Part shown: one piece after another, positions 19,439-29,493 of the stretch
Numbering within the stretch: the stretch's first letter is position 1
Layout of the letters: each line of letters starts with the position of its first letter
From: Bacillota bacterium
GTDB taxonomy: Bacteria > Bacillota > Clostridia > Clostridiales > Clostridiaceae
Direction: 5' to 3'
DNA: 64,000 nt
NCBI GenBank assembly: GCA_021781745.1
Contig: JAJXWH010000001.1
Span: forward strand, 1-64,000
Notes under the pieces: generated by a model
Told to the model about the DNA's origin: nothing
The model's database searches: none
The model's input: only the letters and a program-made list of their open reading frames with translations
Program-made: the position numbers and the translations under genes

Positions 19439-19617
19439 TATAAGCCCTCCTTTCCAAAAGTATTATATACTAATGTTCAAAAAAGTGCAAAAGGAAGTTT
19501 TGTTTTGTCTATGTCTAATAAATTGAGTAAATGTTAATATAAGAATGTACTAAATGTAAAGCATATCATTAAGCGTATGCGATATTGCAAGTATTAAAAA
19601 GATGGAGGTATACATTT
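19439..19617. promoter_or_regulatory. Divergent control region between kinase and sugar ABC operon
   Basis: The 179-bp gap must contain both promoters and the response-regulator site. AT-rich candidates are present (TTGAGTAAATG near 19522, TATAAGAATG near 19538) but spacing is not convincing. The imperfect dyad AGCATATCATTAAGCGTATGCG (given here as two parts, 19560-19580) is a candidate operator. Confidence 0.35.
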
Positions 19618-20952
19618 ATGAGAAAACGTTTAGTAAAAGTATTAAGTGCTCTTTGTATTACTGTTATGGCAGGTGGAGTGCTTGCAGGATGTGGGGGAAA
19701 ATCTAATGATACTGCAACTGATTCAAAATCTACAGGTGATGGTGAAAAAGTTACATTAACATTTGGTTCACATCAATCAGGACTTCCAACGTCTGGTGTT
19801 GTACAAGATTTAGCAAAGGAATTTGAAAAGGAAACAGGAATTAAAATCGATTTTCAAATTTCACCAGATGCACAATGGCGTGACTTATTAAAAGTTAAAT
19901 TAGACTCAGGTGAAGCGCCAGATATTTTCTGTGCAGATGCAGATCCATTAAACTTAGTAACAAGGGTTAATCCAGAAAAATATGTTTTGGATGTATCAAA
20001 TGAAGAATGGGTAAAGAGAATGGACCCAAATGTTCTTCCTTCAATTTCTTATAACGGAAAGGTTTATGGAATTACTTTCCCAGGTAAGAAGATGTATTTC
20101 TATGTATACAATAAAGAAATATTTGATAAATTAGGTTTAAAAATTCCAACTAATTATGCAGAATTTAAAAATGTATGTCAAAAGATAAAAGATTCAGGGG
20201 TCACACCAATATATGAAGGAACTCAAAATGGATGGCATCAAGTTCTTCCTTTATTTGAAACAGGAGCTATGTATCAACAAAAGCACCCAGATTTATATAA
20301 TAAACTTAACAAAAATGAAGTGGATTTAGATTCTATACCTGAATTACAGACTATTATTAGTGAGTTAAAAGAATGTGCAGATTTAGGATTCTATGGAGAC
20401 AATTACTTAAGTAACTCAGTTGAAAATGCAAAAGAAGCTATGGCAAATGGAAAAGCAGCAATGTTTATAGCTGAATCAGCTTGGAGGAACGAAGTAAAAG
20501 CAGACTTCCCAGATTTCGATGTTAATAAATTAGGTATTTTTGCAATGCCTTGGGGAGACAATCAAACAATCGGTGTAAATCCAGCAAGTAATGCATATTT
20601 CATAAACAAAAACGGAAAACATGTTGAAGAAGCAAAGAAATTTTTTGAATTCTTAGCTAGGCCTGAAAATTTACAAAAACGTTTAGATGGACAACCAGGA
20701 TTATCTGAATTATGCTGGCCAGAAATAAAATCAAAATATTCAAAAGAAGATCAAGCATATATTGATTCGTTACCAAAGGGAATGGTTATGCAGGCTGGTG
20801 TTAAATACATTGATAGCCAATGGATGGACATTGGTAAAGATTTAGAAGCCATGTATACTGGATCTCTAACTCCACAGCAAGTTTTACAAACAATTATGAA
20901 TAGAAGAAAAGAGCAAGCAGAGTTACAAAAAGATCCTGATTGGAATAAGTAA
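19618..20952 (+). CDS. Sugar ABC transporter, solute-binding lipoprotein
   Basis: The start at 19618 is set by GATGGAGG upstream and gives a classic lipoprotein signal: MRKRLVKVLSALCITVMAGG then LAGC as lipobox. The 444-residue mature-type sequence is a family 1 extracellular solute-binding protein (TLTFGSHQSG, FEKETGIKIDFQ, GEAPDIFCADAD). It is anchored outside the membrane and hands an oligosaccharide to the two permeases downstream. No ATPase is encoded here; such importers usually share an MsmX-type ATPase from elsewhere. The GH31 enzyme at the end suggests an alpha-xyloside ligand. Confidence 0.9.
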   Translation: MRKRLVKVLSALCITVMAGGVLAGCGGKSNDTATDSKSTGDGEKVTLTFGSHQSGLPTSGVVQDLAKEFEKETGIKIDFQISPDAQWRDLLKVKLDSGEAPDIFCADADPLNLVTRVNPEKYVLDVSNEEWVKRMDPNVLPSISYNGKVYGITFPGKKMYFYVYNKEIFDKLGLKIPTNYAEFKNVCQKIKDSGVTPIYEGTQNGWHQVLPLFETGAMYQQKHPDLYNKLNKNEVDLDSIPELQTIISELKECADLGFYGDNYLSNSVENAKEAMANGKAAMFIAESAWRNEVKADFPDFDVNKLGIFAMPWGDNQTIGVNPASNAYFINKNGKHVEEAKKFFEFLARPENLQKRLDGQPGLSELCWPEIKSKYSKEDQAYIDSLPKGMVMQAGVKYIDSQWMDIGKDLEAMYTGSLTPQQVLQTIMNRRKEQAELQKDPDWNK

Positions 20953-20977
20953 TCACAGTAATTAATTATAGTAAATA

Positions 20978-21014
20978 AAAATAAGGTTTCTCCATTTTAG
21001 AAACCTTATTTTTC
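20978..21014 (+). terminator. Terminator inside the sugar operon
   Basis: AATAAGGTTTCT pairs with AGAAACCTTATT, followed by TTT. It lies between the binding-protein gene and the permeases. Partial termination here would give an excess of binding protein over membrane components. A second pairing (CCATTTTAGAAA with TTTCTAAAATGG) overlaps it and could act as the alternative fold. Confidence 0.75.
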
Positions 21015-21032
21015 TAAAATGGAGGGGTTTAA

Positions 21033-21911
21033 ATGGACAGGAAAAAATTATATCCGTGGTATTTTACAAGCGGCGCACTCATAATATTCTTCTTACTTTG
21101 CTTTTTGCCAGGAATTATTGGTATATTATACTCATTTACTGATTGGAATAACTTCACTGATAAAATTAATTTTGTAGGATTAAAAAACTATGGAGAAGTG
21201 TTACAAGGAAAACCAGAATATCGTGCGTATTTATGGAATACAGTATTATTTACAACAGTAACAACAATAATGAAGACAATAGTAGGATTAGCTTTAGCAT
21301 TATTATTAACTCAAAAATTTATTAAATTAAAAAACTTTCACAGAATGGTTATCTTTTCTCCACAAGTAATGTCTTATTTAGTAGTAGGACTTGTATTTAA
21401 AAGTATGTTACATCCGGATACAGGTTTTGTAAATAACTTTCTTAAGTCTGTAGGATTAAATTTCTTAGCTATGAATTGGTTAACCGATTTGAAAATTGTT
21501 TTCGCAACCGTTATGTCAGTAGACACATGGAAAGGTATGGGATATATAATGGTTGTTATTATTGCAGGATTAATGTCTATTTCTCCTGATTACTATGAAG
21601 CTGCAAATATTGATGGCGCTAATTTCTGGCAAAAGTTTCGCTTAATAACCTTGCCATTATTAAAGCCAATTATTATAAATGTAACAATTCTAAATGTAAC
21701 ATATGGATTTAGAGTATTTGATATGATCTATTCATTAACAAATGGCGGTCCAGGTAATGCAACAGGCGTAATTAATACAGCGGTTTATAAGGAGTTCTCT
21801 AAAGGAAATTATGCAATGGGTACAACATTATCAAGTATATTATTCTTTGCATTAATGTTATTAGTATATTTTATTATAAAATCTATGGAAAATAAGGAGG
21901 TAGATATGTAA
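21033..21911 (+). CDS. Sugar ABC transporter permease, MalF/UgpA type
   Basis: This 292-residue protein has six predicted membrane segments and the EAA loop EAANIDGANFWQKFRLITLP, which docks the ATPase. It starts 19 bp after the terminator hairpin behind ATGGAGGGG. Its last base overlaps the first base of the next permease, so the two subunits are coupled. Confidence 0.92.
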   Translation: MDRKKLYPWYFTSGALIIFFLLCFLPGIIGILYSFTDWNNFTDKINFVGLKNYGEVLQGKPEYRAYLWNTVLFTTVTTIMKTIVGLALALLLTQKFIKLKNFHRMVIFSPQVMSYLVVGLVFKSMLHPDTGFVNNFLKSVGLNFLAMNWLTDLKIVFATVMSVDTWKGMGYIMVVIIAGLMSISPDYYEAANIDGANFWQKFRLITLPLLKPIIINVTILNVTYGFRVFDMIYSLTNGGPGNATGVINTAVYKEFSKGNYAMGTTLSSILFFALMLLVYFIIKSMENKEVDM

Positions 21912-22738
21912 TGGGTACTTTAAGGAAATCAGTTGGAAGCATAGCAGCAAATGTTATATCAATTTTTATAAGCTTACTGGTACTAATACCAATGGTGGTT
22001 TTACTTCTTAATTCATTCAAGACACAAGGTGAATCCAATAAGATGTCCCTTTCACTGCCTAAGGAGTGGGTATTTGCAAACTATAAAACAGTAATTGAAC
22101 AAGGAAAACTAATATCATCATTTTTTAATAGTCTTTTATATGCTACCTGCAGCGTTTTAATTATTGTAATTGTAGTAGCAGCAGCAGCCTTTGTTATTGC
22201 TAGAAATCGTAAGGGCATAAATAATCTTATTTACTATTTTATTCTCTCTGGTATAGCCATTCCAATTAACAACGTTGCACTAATGAAAGTTTTGCAGGCA
22301 TTGAATCTTGTAAATACTAGAATAGGTATTATTCTTATTTATGCAGCAATTAATATTCCCCTTAGTTTATTTTTATCATATGGATTTATTTCAACAATTC
22401 CCCGGGAAATAGATGAAGCAGCAGTTATAGATGGATGCGGACCAATTAGATTATTTGTAAAAATAATTCTACCATTATTAAAGCCAATTATTTCAACTCT
22501 GTTTGTTTTAAATTTCATGGCTGTATGGAATGACTTTACAATGCCTCTTTATTACCTAAATAATTCAACAAAGTGGCCAATGACTTTAGCAGTTTATAAT
22601 TTCTTTGGAGCATTTGAAAATTCATGGAACTTAGTTAGTGCTGATATTATTTTAACATTACTTCCTGTTTTAATAATATTTATATTGGGACAAAAGTATA
22701 TTGTTGGAGGAGTAGCAGCCGGATCAGTAAAAGGCTAA
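21911..22738 (+). CDS. Sugar ABC transporter permease, MalG/UgpE type
   Basis: This 275-residue protein has six predicted membrane segments and the EAA loop EAAVIDGCGPIRLFVKIILP. The start codon shares a base with the upstream stop (TAATG), and AAGGAGG lies in the end of the previous gene. It is the second half of the heterodimeric channel. Confidence 0.92.
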   Translation: MGTLRKSVGSIAANVISIFISLLVLIPMVVLLLNSFKTQGESNKMSLSLPKEWVFANYKTVIEQGKLISSFFNSLLYATCSVLIIVIVVAAAAFVIARNRKGINNLIYYFILSGIAIPINNVALMKVLQALNLVNTRIGIILIYAAINIPLSLFLSYGFISTIPREIDEAAVIDGCGPIRLFVKIILPLLKPIISTLFVLNFMAVWNDFTMPLYYLNNSTKWPMTLAVYNFFGAFENSWNLVSADIILTLLPVLIIFILGQKYIVGGVAAGSVKG

Positions 22739-22778
22739 TAAACTTAGTTAAAAGTTAAGAGTTAAAAGGAGTGTTAAT

Positions 22779-25127
22779 ATGAAATTTAGTAACGGTTGTT
22801 GGTTAGACAAACCAGGGTATCAAATATATAGCCCTAAAGAAGTTTATAATTATAAAATTGAGGGAGATATTTTAACGATATATGCACCTTGCAATAAGAT
22901 AAACCAGAGAGGAGACACATTAAAAGGGCCAGTAATAACATATAAAATATCTTCAACTATGGAAAATGTAATAAGGGTTAGAGCATATCATTTTATGGGT
23001 CAACAAAAGAAATCCCCAAGCTTTGAAATCTTTGAAGGTGAAAATACCGATGTTGTAATTGAGGATAATGAGAAAGAGATTGTATTTAAATCTGGAAATG
23101 TTAAAGCTGTTATAAATAAAAAAGTATTTGAAATAAACTTCTATAAAGGTGATAAGAAATTAACTTCCAGTATGCCAAGAGGATTAGCATATGTTAATAC
23201 TGCTGAGGAAAGAGTCTTTATGAAAGTTCCAGAAGAAGGTGTCTTCATGAGGGAGCAACTACAATTATCGGTAGGTGAATTGGTTTATGGTCTTGGAGAG
23301 AGATTTACACCTTTAGTTAAGAATGGACAAAGCATAGATATATGGAATGAAGATGGAGGAACTAGTACAGAACAGTCATATAAAAATATACCATTCTATA
23401 TTACTAATAAAGGCTATGGAGTATTTGTAAATCATCCAGAGAAGGTATCTTTTGAAGTTGGTTCAGAAAAAGTAGCTAAAGTTCAATTCAGTGTTCCTGG
23501 AGAATGTTTAGACTACTTTATAATTGGCGGGGAATCAATGAAAGAAGTTGTTGAAAAGTATACAACCTTAACAGGTAAACCAGCACTTCCACCAGCATGG
23601 TCATTTGGATTATGGCTTACAACTTCTTTTACTACAAATTATGATGAAGAAACAGTAAATAGTTTTGTTGATGGCATGGCAGATAGAGATTTACCACTTA
23701 GGGTATTTCATTTTGACTGCTTTTGGATGAAAGATTTTAATTGGTGTAACTTTGAATGGGATAGCAGAGTGTTTCCAGATCCAAAAGGCATGCTTACAAG
23801 ATTAAAGAACAAAGGATTAAAAATTTGTGTTTGGATAAATCCATATATTGCTCAAGAATCAAAATTATTTGATGAAGGCATGGAAAATGGTTATTTAATA
23901 AAGAAGCCTAATGGTGATGTGTGGCAATGGGATTTATGGCAGCCTGCAATGGGAATTGTAGATTTTACAAATCCAGATGCATGCAAATGGTATTCAAGTA
24001 AACTTAAAGAATTAATTGACATGGGTGTAGATTGCTTTAAGACTGATTTTGGTGAACGTATACCAACAGAGGTTGCTTATTTCGATGGATCAGATCCATA
24101 TAAGATGCATAATTATTACACCCAAATTTATAACAAGGTAGTATTTGAGACTCTTAAAGAAAATTTAGGAGAAAATGAGGCAGCAGTATTTGCAAGATCA
24201 GCTACTGTTGGTGGACAACAATTTCCAGTACACTGGGGAGGAGATTGCGAAGCGAACTATGAATCAATGGCAGAAAGTTTAAGAGGTGGCTTGTCACTCT
24301 GTATGTCTGGTTTTGGATTCTGGAGCCATGATATTGGAGGCTTTGAGAGCACTGCAACTGCGGATGTATATAAGAGATGGGTAGCTTTTGGATTATTATC
24401 TTCTCATAGCAGATTACATGGAAGCAGTTCATATAGAGTGCCATGGCTTTATGATGAAGAAGCTTGTGATGTAGTGAGATTCTTCACTAAGCTTAAATGC
24501 AGTATAATGCCTTACTTATATAATGTAGCAAATAATGCATCAAAAAAAGGTATCCCAGCTATGAGAGCTATGGTATTAGAATTCCAAGATGATTTAGCTT
24601 GTAACTATTTAGATAAACAATATATGCTTGGAGATTCTATTTTAGTTGCACCTATCTTTAATGAAGAAGGGGAAGCTAATTATTATTTACCAGAAGGAAC
24701 TTGGACTAACTTCATAAACGGAAAGAAATATGAAGGCGGAAGATGGATTAAGGAAACACATAATTATTTAAGTGTACCTATGATGGTAAAAGAAAATAGC
24801 TTAATAGCTGTTGGGCATGAAAATTCAAAACCAGATTATGACTATAGAAAAGATGTATCAGTTTTAGCATTTGAGCTAAAAGAAAATAAAAAGGCAAAGA
24901 CCACTATTTTAGATATGAGTGGGGAAACTGTCCTTGAGGTAAAATCTGTAAGAACTGAAAAAGAGATCATTGTTCATTCAACAGGAACAGGTGAAAATTG
25001 GACTTTCATATTAAAAAATACATCAAATATTGAAAAAGTTGATGGTGGAGAACTAATAATAGAAGGTAACGACAGCAAAATTTTATTAAACTCTGGTAAT
25101 AGCAAATTTATATGCTATTTAAAGTAA
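22779..25127 (+). CDS. GH31 alpha-xylosidase, YicI-like
   Basis: This 782-residue cytoplasmic enzyme (no signal peptide) resembles E. coli alpha-xylosidase YicI along its length: DCFWMKDFNWCNFEWD, GLKICVWINPYIAQ, the nucleophile segment KTDFGERIP (Asp423), the acid/base segment GGDCEANYESM (Asp489), and GFGFWSHDIGGFE. The KTDFGERIP form and the FWMK segment are typical of alpha-xylosidases rather than alpha-glucosidases. It should release xylose from the non-reducing end of isoprimeverose-type oligosaccharides taken up by the transporter just upstream. The start follows AAAAGGAGTG. Confidence 0.88.
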   Translation: MKFSNGCWLDKPGYQIYSPKEVYNYKIEGDILTIYAPCNKINQRGDTLKGPVITYKISSTMENVIRVRAYHFMGQQKKSPSFEIFEGENTDVVIEDNEKEIVFKSGNVKAVINKKVFEINFYKGDKKLTSSMPRGLAYVNTAEERVFMKVPEEGVFMREQLQLSVGELVYGLGERFTPLVKNGQSIDIWNEDGGTSTEQSYKNIPFYITNKGYGVFVNHPEKVSFEVGSEKVAKVQFSVPGECLDYFIIGGESMKEVVEKYTTLTGKPALPPAWSFGLWLTTSFTTNYDEETVNSFVDGMADRDLPLRVFHFDCFWMKDFNWCNFEWDSRVFPDPKGMLTRLKNKGLKICVWINPYIAQESKLFDEGMENGYLIKKPNGDVWQWDLWQPAMGIVDFTNPDACKWYSSKLKELIDMGVDCFKTDFGERIPTEVAYFDGSDPYKMHNYYTQIYNKVVFETLKENLGENEAAVFARSATVGGQQFPVHWGGDCEANYESMAESLRGGLSLCMSGFGFWSHDIGGFESTATADVYKRWVAFGLLSSHSRLHGSSSYRVPWLYDEEACDVVRFFTKLKCSIMPYLYNVANNASKKGIPAMRAMVLEFQDDLACNYLDKQYMLGDSILVAPIFNEEGEANYYLPEGTWTNFINGKKYEGGRWIKETHNYLSVPMMVKENSLIAVGHENSKPDYDYRKDVSVLAFELKENKKAKTTILDMSGETVLEVKSVRTEKEIIVHSTGTGENWTFILKNTSNIEKVDGGELIIEGNDSKILLNSGNSKFICYLK

Positions 25128-25246
25128 TCAATCTAGTTAAATCTTCAGCTATATTTATTCTAAAACATTAATTTTCCAGTAGTTATAATATAAGAATACC
25201 CCTCTTGTAAGTATAACAAAAAAGATAATAGCTGAATTTATAAAAC

Positions 25247-25350
25247 AAAAATGTAAACTATTATTTATGGTTTACATTTTTGCTTTTTTAAACAGATAAA
25301 TTGCAGTCAAAAAAATTACTGACAAAAATTCTATGTCAGTAATTTTTCAT
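25247..25350 (+). terminator. Two tandem terminator hairpins after the GH31 gene
   Basis: The first hairpin pairs AAAATGTAAAC with GTTTACATTTT and is followed by T-rich sequence (to about 25290). The second pairs AAATTACTGACA with TGTCAGTAATTT and ends in TTT (about 25313-25349). They lie between convergent genes; the second is nearly symmetrical and can also end the Rpn gene. Confidence 0.75.
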
Positions 25351-25377
25351 AATGATTTTTTACTTAAATTCTTTTTA

Positions 25378-26175
25378 TTATAACTTCTTCTTTAATTCTA
25401 ATATTTCGTTTTCACTAAGCTTGGAGTACTTAACTATTTTTTCAATAGGCTCTCCATCCCTTAACATTTCTTTTGCTATTTCTGCTCTTTCTTCTACTCT
25501 TCCTTCTTCAATTTTCTCCCTATCTCTTTCTAACAAAGTCATAAACTCCACCTCCACTGAAATATCATTTTTAACTTCCATCACCCTTTTATGTATACTT
25601 TTAACAAGATTTCCTTTCGCACTCTTTGCTACATCATCTGTTGAATTTTCTACATACTTAAGAAATTCTAATAATTCTTCACTTAAGTCCTTCAACATTC
25701 CTTTTGTATTTAATATTATTTTCTGCGCTTCATCATTTAAAATTATATTATTATCTTCTAAGCATACATTTTGAAAAGTATATTTATGACGGCCTTTATC
25801 AAACAAATCAAATGTACAAATAAATATAATATAACTTTTTGTAAGCTTCCTATAATCTTCGCCTTTGCTTATTAAATCTAAATCAATGCTTCCTTGATAA
25901 TATCTCAATCTCTTAGGTAAATTCTTATGCTTTCCACGCTGCATTTCAACATTGTAAATTGTGTTATTTTCATCTTTAACATAAACATCAAGTCTAATGC
26001 CCTTACTTTCAATCAATAAATCTATAGTTTTCTGCTCTTCAACTATTTCGATTTTTTCTATTTCAATTTCTAAAATCTTTTCTAATAATTCCTTGCATAC
26101 TTCCTTATCACTCATAACCTTTGCAAACAGGAAATCATCTTCTAGATTTAATTCCTTTAAAGTTTTATTCATCAT
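25378..26175 (-). CDS. Rpn-family PD-(D/E)XK recombination-promoting nuclease
   Basis: The 265 residues begin LKELNLEDDFLFAKVMSDKE, typical of Rpn/PDDEXK_2 proteins. The nuclease core is IRLDVYVKDENNTIYNVEMQ (Asp of LDVY and the ExQ of VEMQ). The charged coiled end (EEGRVEERAEIAKEMLRDG, then IVKYSKLSENEI) is also typical. E. coli RpnA-E are DNA nucleases that raise recA-independent recombination; many copies occur in Clostridium. It stands alone between terminators. It may be mobile or phage-defence related, but nothing here shows that. Confidence 0.85.
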   Translation of the reverse strand: MMNKTLKELNLEDDFLFAKVMSDKEVCKELLEKILEIEIEKIEIVEEQKTIDLLIESKGIRLDVYVKDENNTIYNVEMQRGKHKNLPKRLRYYQGSIDLDLISKGEDYRKLTKSYIIFICTFDLFDKGRHKYTFQNVCLEDNNIILNDEAQKIILNTKGMLKDLSEELLEFLKYVENSTDDVAKSAKGNLVKSIHKRVMEVKNDISVEVEFMTLLERDREKIEEGRVEERAEIAKEMLRDGEPIEKIVKYSKLSENEILELKKKL

Positions 26176-26505
26176 ATTAACCTTACCTTATTCTTTTATC
26201 TCTTGTTTCGATTATTAACAATATTATATCCAATTAAACATTGTGTTTCAATATACTCTAACAATACAACTTCCTATTTAACTCACTTATAAGCTACAAT
26301 TTATATACTACATCATAATTATTTACTAATGCTCATTAAATTATAAATTTGAATAGAACTTATTATAACATAATTTGAAAAATATTACACAAGTTATACA
26401 TATAAGTAAAATTAAGAAGAAAAAATCTAAACTATGAATTATAATTATTATTAATGAATAAAATAAAATTTGGTTAATAATGAAATTATTTTAGGAGGAG
26501 TTTAT
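26176..26505. other. AT-rich divergent promoter region, Rpn / PepF
   Basis: There is no open frame or stable hairpin. The region must hold divergent promoters for the nuclease gene and pepF, but the very high A+T gives many weak matches and I cannot choose one. Confidence 0.4.
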
Positions 26506-28281
26506 ATGGAACTAAACTGGAGTCTTAATGAAATATATCCAGCATTTGATAGTGAGGAATTTAAAAGGGATTTGGAAAATATTAATGAAGCTATAGAAAA
26601 TATTAATAGGTGGACAAATGATGTAGTAAAAGATAAAGAAAATCTGCCACAAAAATTAGAAGCGTATATAAATAAATTCTCAGCTTTTTCTATTTTGTCT
26701 AGTAAGCTTAGTAGTTTTATAAACTTAAGCTTAAGTGTAAATACAAAGAATAAGGATGCATTAAAGTATTCAGATATTTTAGAAAAGAAATTGACTAATC
26801 TTGTAGAGAGTTCGGTTAAATTAGAAAGATATATTAGTGAAATAACAAAGATAGATGAAATAATAAATCAATCTAAAGTTCTTAAGGAACATGAATTTTT
26901 ACTAAAGAGTATCGTGGAACAAAGCAGATATTTACTTAGTGAAAAAGAAGAAAATGTGATAGCCAATATGAAAAATACAGGTTCTAATGCTTGGTTAAAG
27001 TTAAAAGATACTTTGATTTCTAATTTAAAAGTAGAGTTTGAAGAGAATGGAGAAATTAAAGAAATACCATTAACTGTAGTATTAAATATGGCTTATGATA
27101 AGGATAAAAACATAAGAAAAAAGGCATATGAAGCAGAGATAAATTCATACAAAAAAGTGGAAGAGGGGGTAGCAGCAGCTTTAAATGCAATAAAAGGTGA
27201 GGTTTTAACTGTCTGCAATTTAAGAGGATATAAGTCACCACTTGAAAAAACTCTTAAGGATTCAAGAATGGATGATGAATCACTAGATGCAATGCTTTCA
27301 GCTATGAAGGAAAGCCTTCCTGCATTTAGAAAATATTTAAGAAGAAAAGGTGAAATGTTAGGACACAAAAATGGATTGCCTTTTTATGATTTATATGCGC
27401 CAGTTTGTGAAGCAGATATGAAATTTTCCTATGAAGAAGGAACTAAATTTGTAGAGAAAAATTTTAGAACCTTTAGTGAACATTTAGGTGATTTTGCGAG
27501 GAAAGCAATAAACAATAATTGGATTGATGTAAAACCAAAAGAAGGTAAAGTTGGAGGAGCATTCTGTGAAAATTTACATTTCATTGGTGAAAGCAGAATC
27601 CTATTAAATTATGGAGACAATTTTGGAGATGTAGTAACCCTTGCTCATGAGCTTGGACATGGATTTCATGGAGAATGTTTAAATAACGAAACCATATTAA
27701 ATTCAGATTATCCAATGCCAATAGCAGAAACAGCATCTACTTTTTGTGAAACAATAATTAAGAAAGCTGCAATCAAAGATGCAACTAAGGAAGAAGCTTT
27801 AACTATCCTTGAAACTGAAATTAGCGACTGCACTCAAGTAATTGTTGATATATATTCAAGATTTTTATTTGAAAAATCATTTTTTGAAGCAAGGAAAGAA
27901 AGTGCTTTAAGTGTTGAAGAAATAAAGGAACTTATGTTAGATGCTCAAAGAGAAGCATATGGAGATGGATTAGATCCTGATTTTCTTCATCCATATATGT
28001 GGACTTGGAAACCCCATTATTATGATGCAGAATATAATTATTACAATTTCCCATATGCATTTGGATTATTATTTGCAAAAGGATTATATGCTGAATACCT
28101 AAGAAAAGGCAGTGCTTTTGCAAAAGATTATGAAAGCTTACTTTCAATTACAGGTAAAAATAAAATAGCAGATGTTACTAAGGTTATGGGCATAAATATA
28201 AATGATAAAGATTTCTGGAGAAATTCTTTAAAAACTATTGAAGAGGATATAGAAGAGTTTATTAGACTTAGTTATAAATAA
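26506..28281 (+). CDS. pepF: Oligoendopeptidase F
   Basis: This 591-residue M3-family zinc peptidase starts at 26506 (MELNWSLNEIYPAF) because AGGAGGAG lies upstream. The active site is HELGHGFHGE with His381, Glu382 and His385; the third ligand glutamate is expected in the following ETASTFCET segment. The N-terminal helical lid and C-terminal PYAFGLLFAKGLY segment are typical. It degrades short peptides in the cytoplasm. A second pepF homologue begins at the right edge of the window. Confidence 0.92.
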   Translation: MELNWSLNEIYPAFDSEEFKRDLENINEAIENINRWTNDVVKDKENLPQKLEAYINKFSAFSILSSKLSSFINLSLSVNTKNKDALKYSDILEKKLTNLVESSVKLERYISEITKIDEIINQSKVLKEHEFLLKSIVEQSRYLLSEKEENVIANMKNTGSNAWLKLKDTLISNLKVEFEENGEIKEIPLTVVLNMAYDKDKNIRKKAYEAEINSYKKVEEGVAAALNAIKGEVLTVCNLRGYKSPLEKTLKDSRMDDESLDAMLSAMKESLPAFRKYLRRKGEMLGHKNGLPFYDLYAPVCEADMKFSYEEGTKFVEKNFRTFSEHLGDFARKAINNNWIDVKPKEGKVGGAFCENLHFIGESRILLNYGDNFGDVVTLAHELGHGFHGECLNNETILNSDYPMPIAETASTFCETIIKKAAIKDATKEEALTILETEISDCTQVIVDIYSRFLFEKSFFEARKESALSVEEIKELMLDAQREAYGDGLDPDFLHPYMWTWKPHYYDAEYNYYNFPYAFGLLFAKGLYAEYLRKGSAFAKDYESLLSITGKNKIADVTKVMGININDKDFWRNSLKTIEEDIEEFIRLSYK

Positions 28282-28472
28282 TATTTTACTACATTAGTAG
28301 ATTTATATGTTATTAAAAAGCTTAACATCATTTAAATTGCTAACAAACAAATATGATATGTTAATACTAATTAATTTTAAAACAAATAAAAATATTTTTG
28401 AGAATTGATAAACAAATATGTAATATTATGGTAAAATGTATATAGTATTAATGTGAATGGAGTTGTTTGGTA

Positions 28473-29240
28473 ATGGGATTTTTTAAGAAGGATGAGATTC
28501 AAACCAATGAAGTACAAGTTATTAATGAGCCTAAAATTCAAAAGAAAGAAGATGAAAAGAACAGTTATAAACAAAAAAATCTATTATTATTTAATGTTGA
28601 TACAATTCAGTACGTAATTGAAAATTTTCCAGCAATGTCTATCGAAATTCAAAATGGTCTTAATAATTTAGCTAACATATTAGAAAATACAATTGATTAT
28701 GTAGAAGATAAATCAAGTGAAATTATTAAGAAAAATAGGGATTTTAAGTTAAGTAAAGCATATAGAGATACGTCAATAAATATATATGATGTCGTTCAAA
28801 ATATAGGAGAATATGTTAAATGGATGCAAGATGAGTATGAGAAGAATATAAAAAAGCATGAAAATAGAACTGAAGAAGCTGTTCAAGAATTAAGCGAAGA
28901 GAATGAAAAAGAAAGTCCAACAGTAAATAGTGAGAGTTTAAGTGAGTTAGAAATTAATCAAGAAGAAGTGGAAATCTATAAGGATTTTTCCTTAAAAGAA
29001 CCAAAAGCTTTTAGGGTGGATGATAAAACAGTGCAGGTTGATGATTGGGATGACTTACTTGTAAAGACTGCTGAGATTTTAAATAGACAATACAAGCAAA
29101 ACAAGAATAGCAATAAAGTTGTTAAAGAAATTCGCCCAGTAGAAAAAAAATCAACTCAAAACTCATTTAGAGATACTGTTATTGAGATGTTGGCTGAATA
29201 TAAAATAAATCTTGATGAATTTAAAATTATAATTAAATAG
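28473..29240 (+). CDS. Uncharacterised charged protein
   Basis: This protein of about 255 residues begins GFFKKDEIQTNEVQ; it has no membrane segments and is rich in Lys, Glu and Asn. Residues about 35-130 are predicted helical (IQYVIENFPAMSIEIQNGLNNL...IGEYVKWMQDEYEKN). A disordered acidic stretch and a short conserved-looking end (FRDTVIEMLAEYKINLDEF) follow. The start is ATG 28473 or TTG 28467; ATGGAG lies 6-11 bases upstream. It stands alone between pepF and trxA. I do not recognise it. Confidence 0.75.
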   Translation: MGFFKKDEIQTNEVQVINEPKIQKKEDEKNSYKQKNLLLFNVDTIQYVIENFPAMSIEIQNGLNNLANILENTIDYVEDKSSEIIKKNRDFKLSKAYRDTSINIYDVVQNIGEYVKWMQDEYEKNIKKHENRTEEAVQELSEENEKESPTVNSESLSELEINQEEVEIYKDFSLKEPKAFRVDDKTVQVDDWDDLLVKTAEILNRQYKQNKNSNKVVKEIRPVEKKSTQNSFRDTVIEMLAEYKINLDEFKIIIK

Positions 29241-29250
29241 AGAAATTTTT

Positions 29251-29301
29251 AAAATCAACTTTAAATAAAATGCAAAATAGCATTTAAGGTTGATTTTTTT
29301 A
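29251..29301 (+). terminator. Intrinsic terminator after the unknown gene
   Basis: AAATCAACTTTAAAT pairs with ATTTAAGGTTGATTT, followed by T5. Confidence 0.8.
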
Positions 29302-29493
29302 TGTTTTACCATATGTGAGAAAAATTTTATTTGAAATATTGACAATAAATATTATAAAAAGTAAAATAAGATTATAAATATATTGAATAAAATTTAATTT
29401 TGGTAAATATAAGTTGTATATATGTATACTAATCTAGAAAAAGCTTAAAATAGTTAATATAAAATTTTTTATGATATAAATGGAGGAATAAGA

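Noticed and set aside
19560..19585. A catabolite-response (cre) site upstream of the sugar ABC operon
   Set aside because: The AAGCGTATGCG stretch only partly resembles cre and lacks the required central CG with proper flanks.
25352..25774. Plus-strand open frame opposite the Rpn nuclease gene
   Set aside because: Antisense shadow: Ser/Leu/Phe-rich translation of a Lys/Glu-rich gene, no ribosome binding site.
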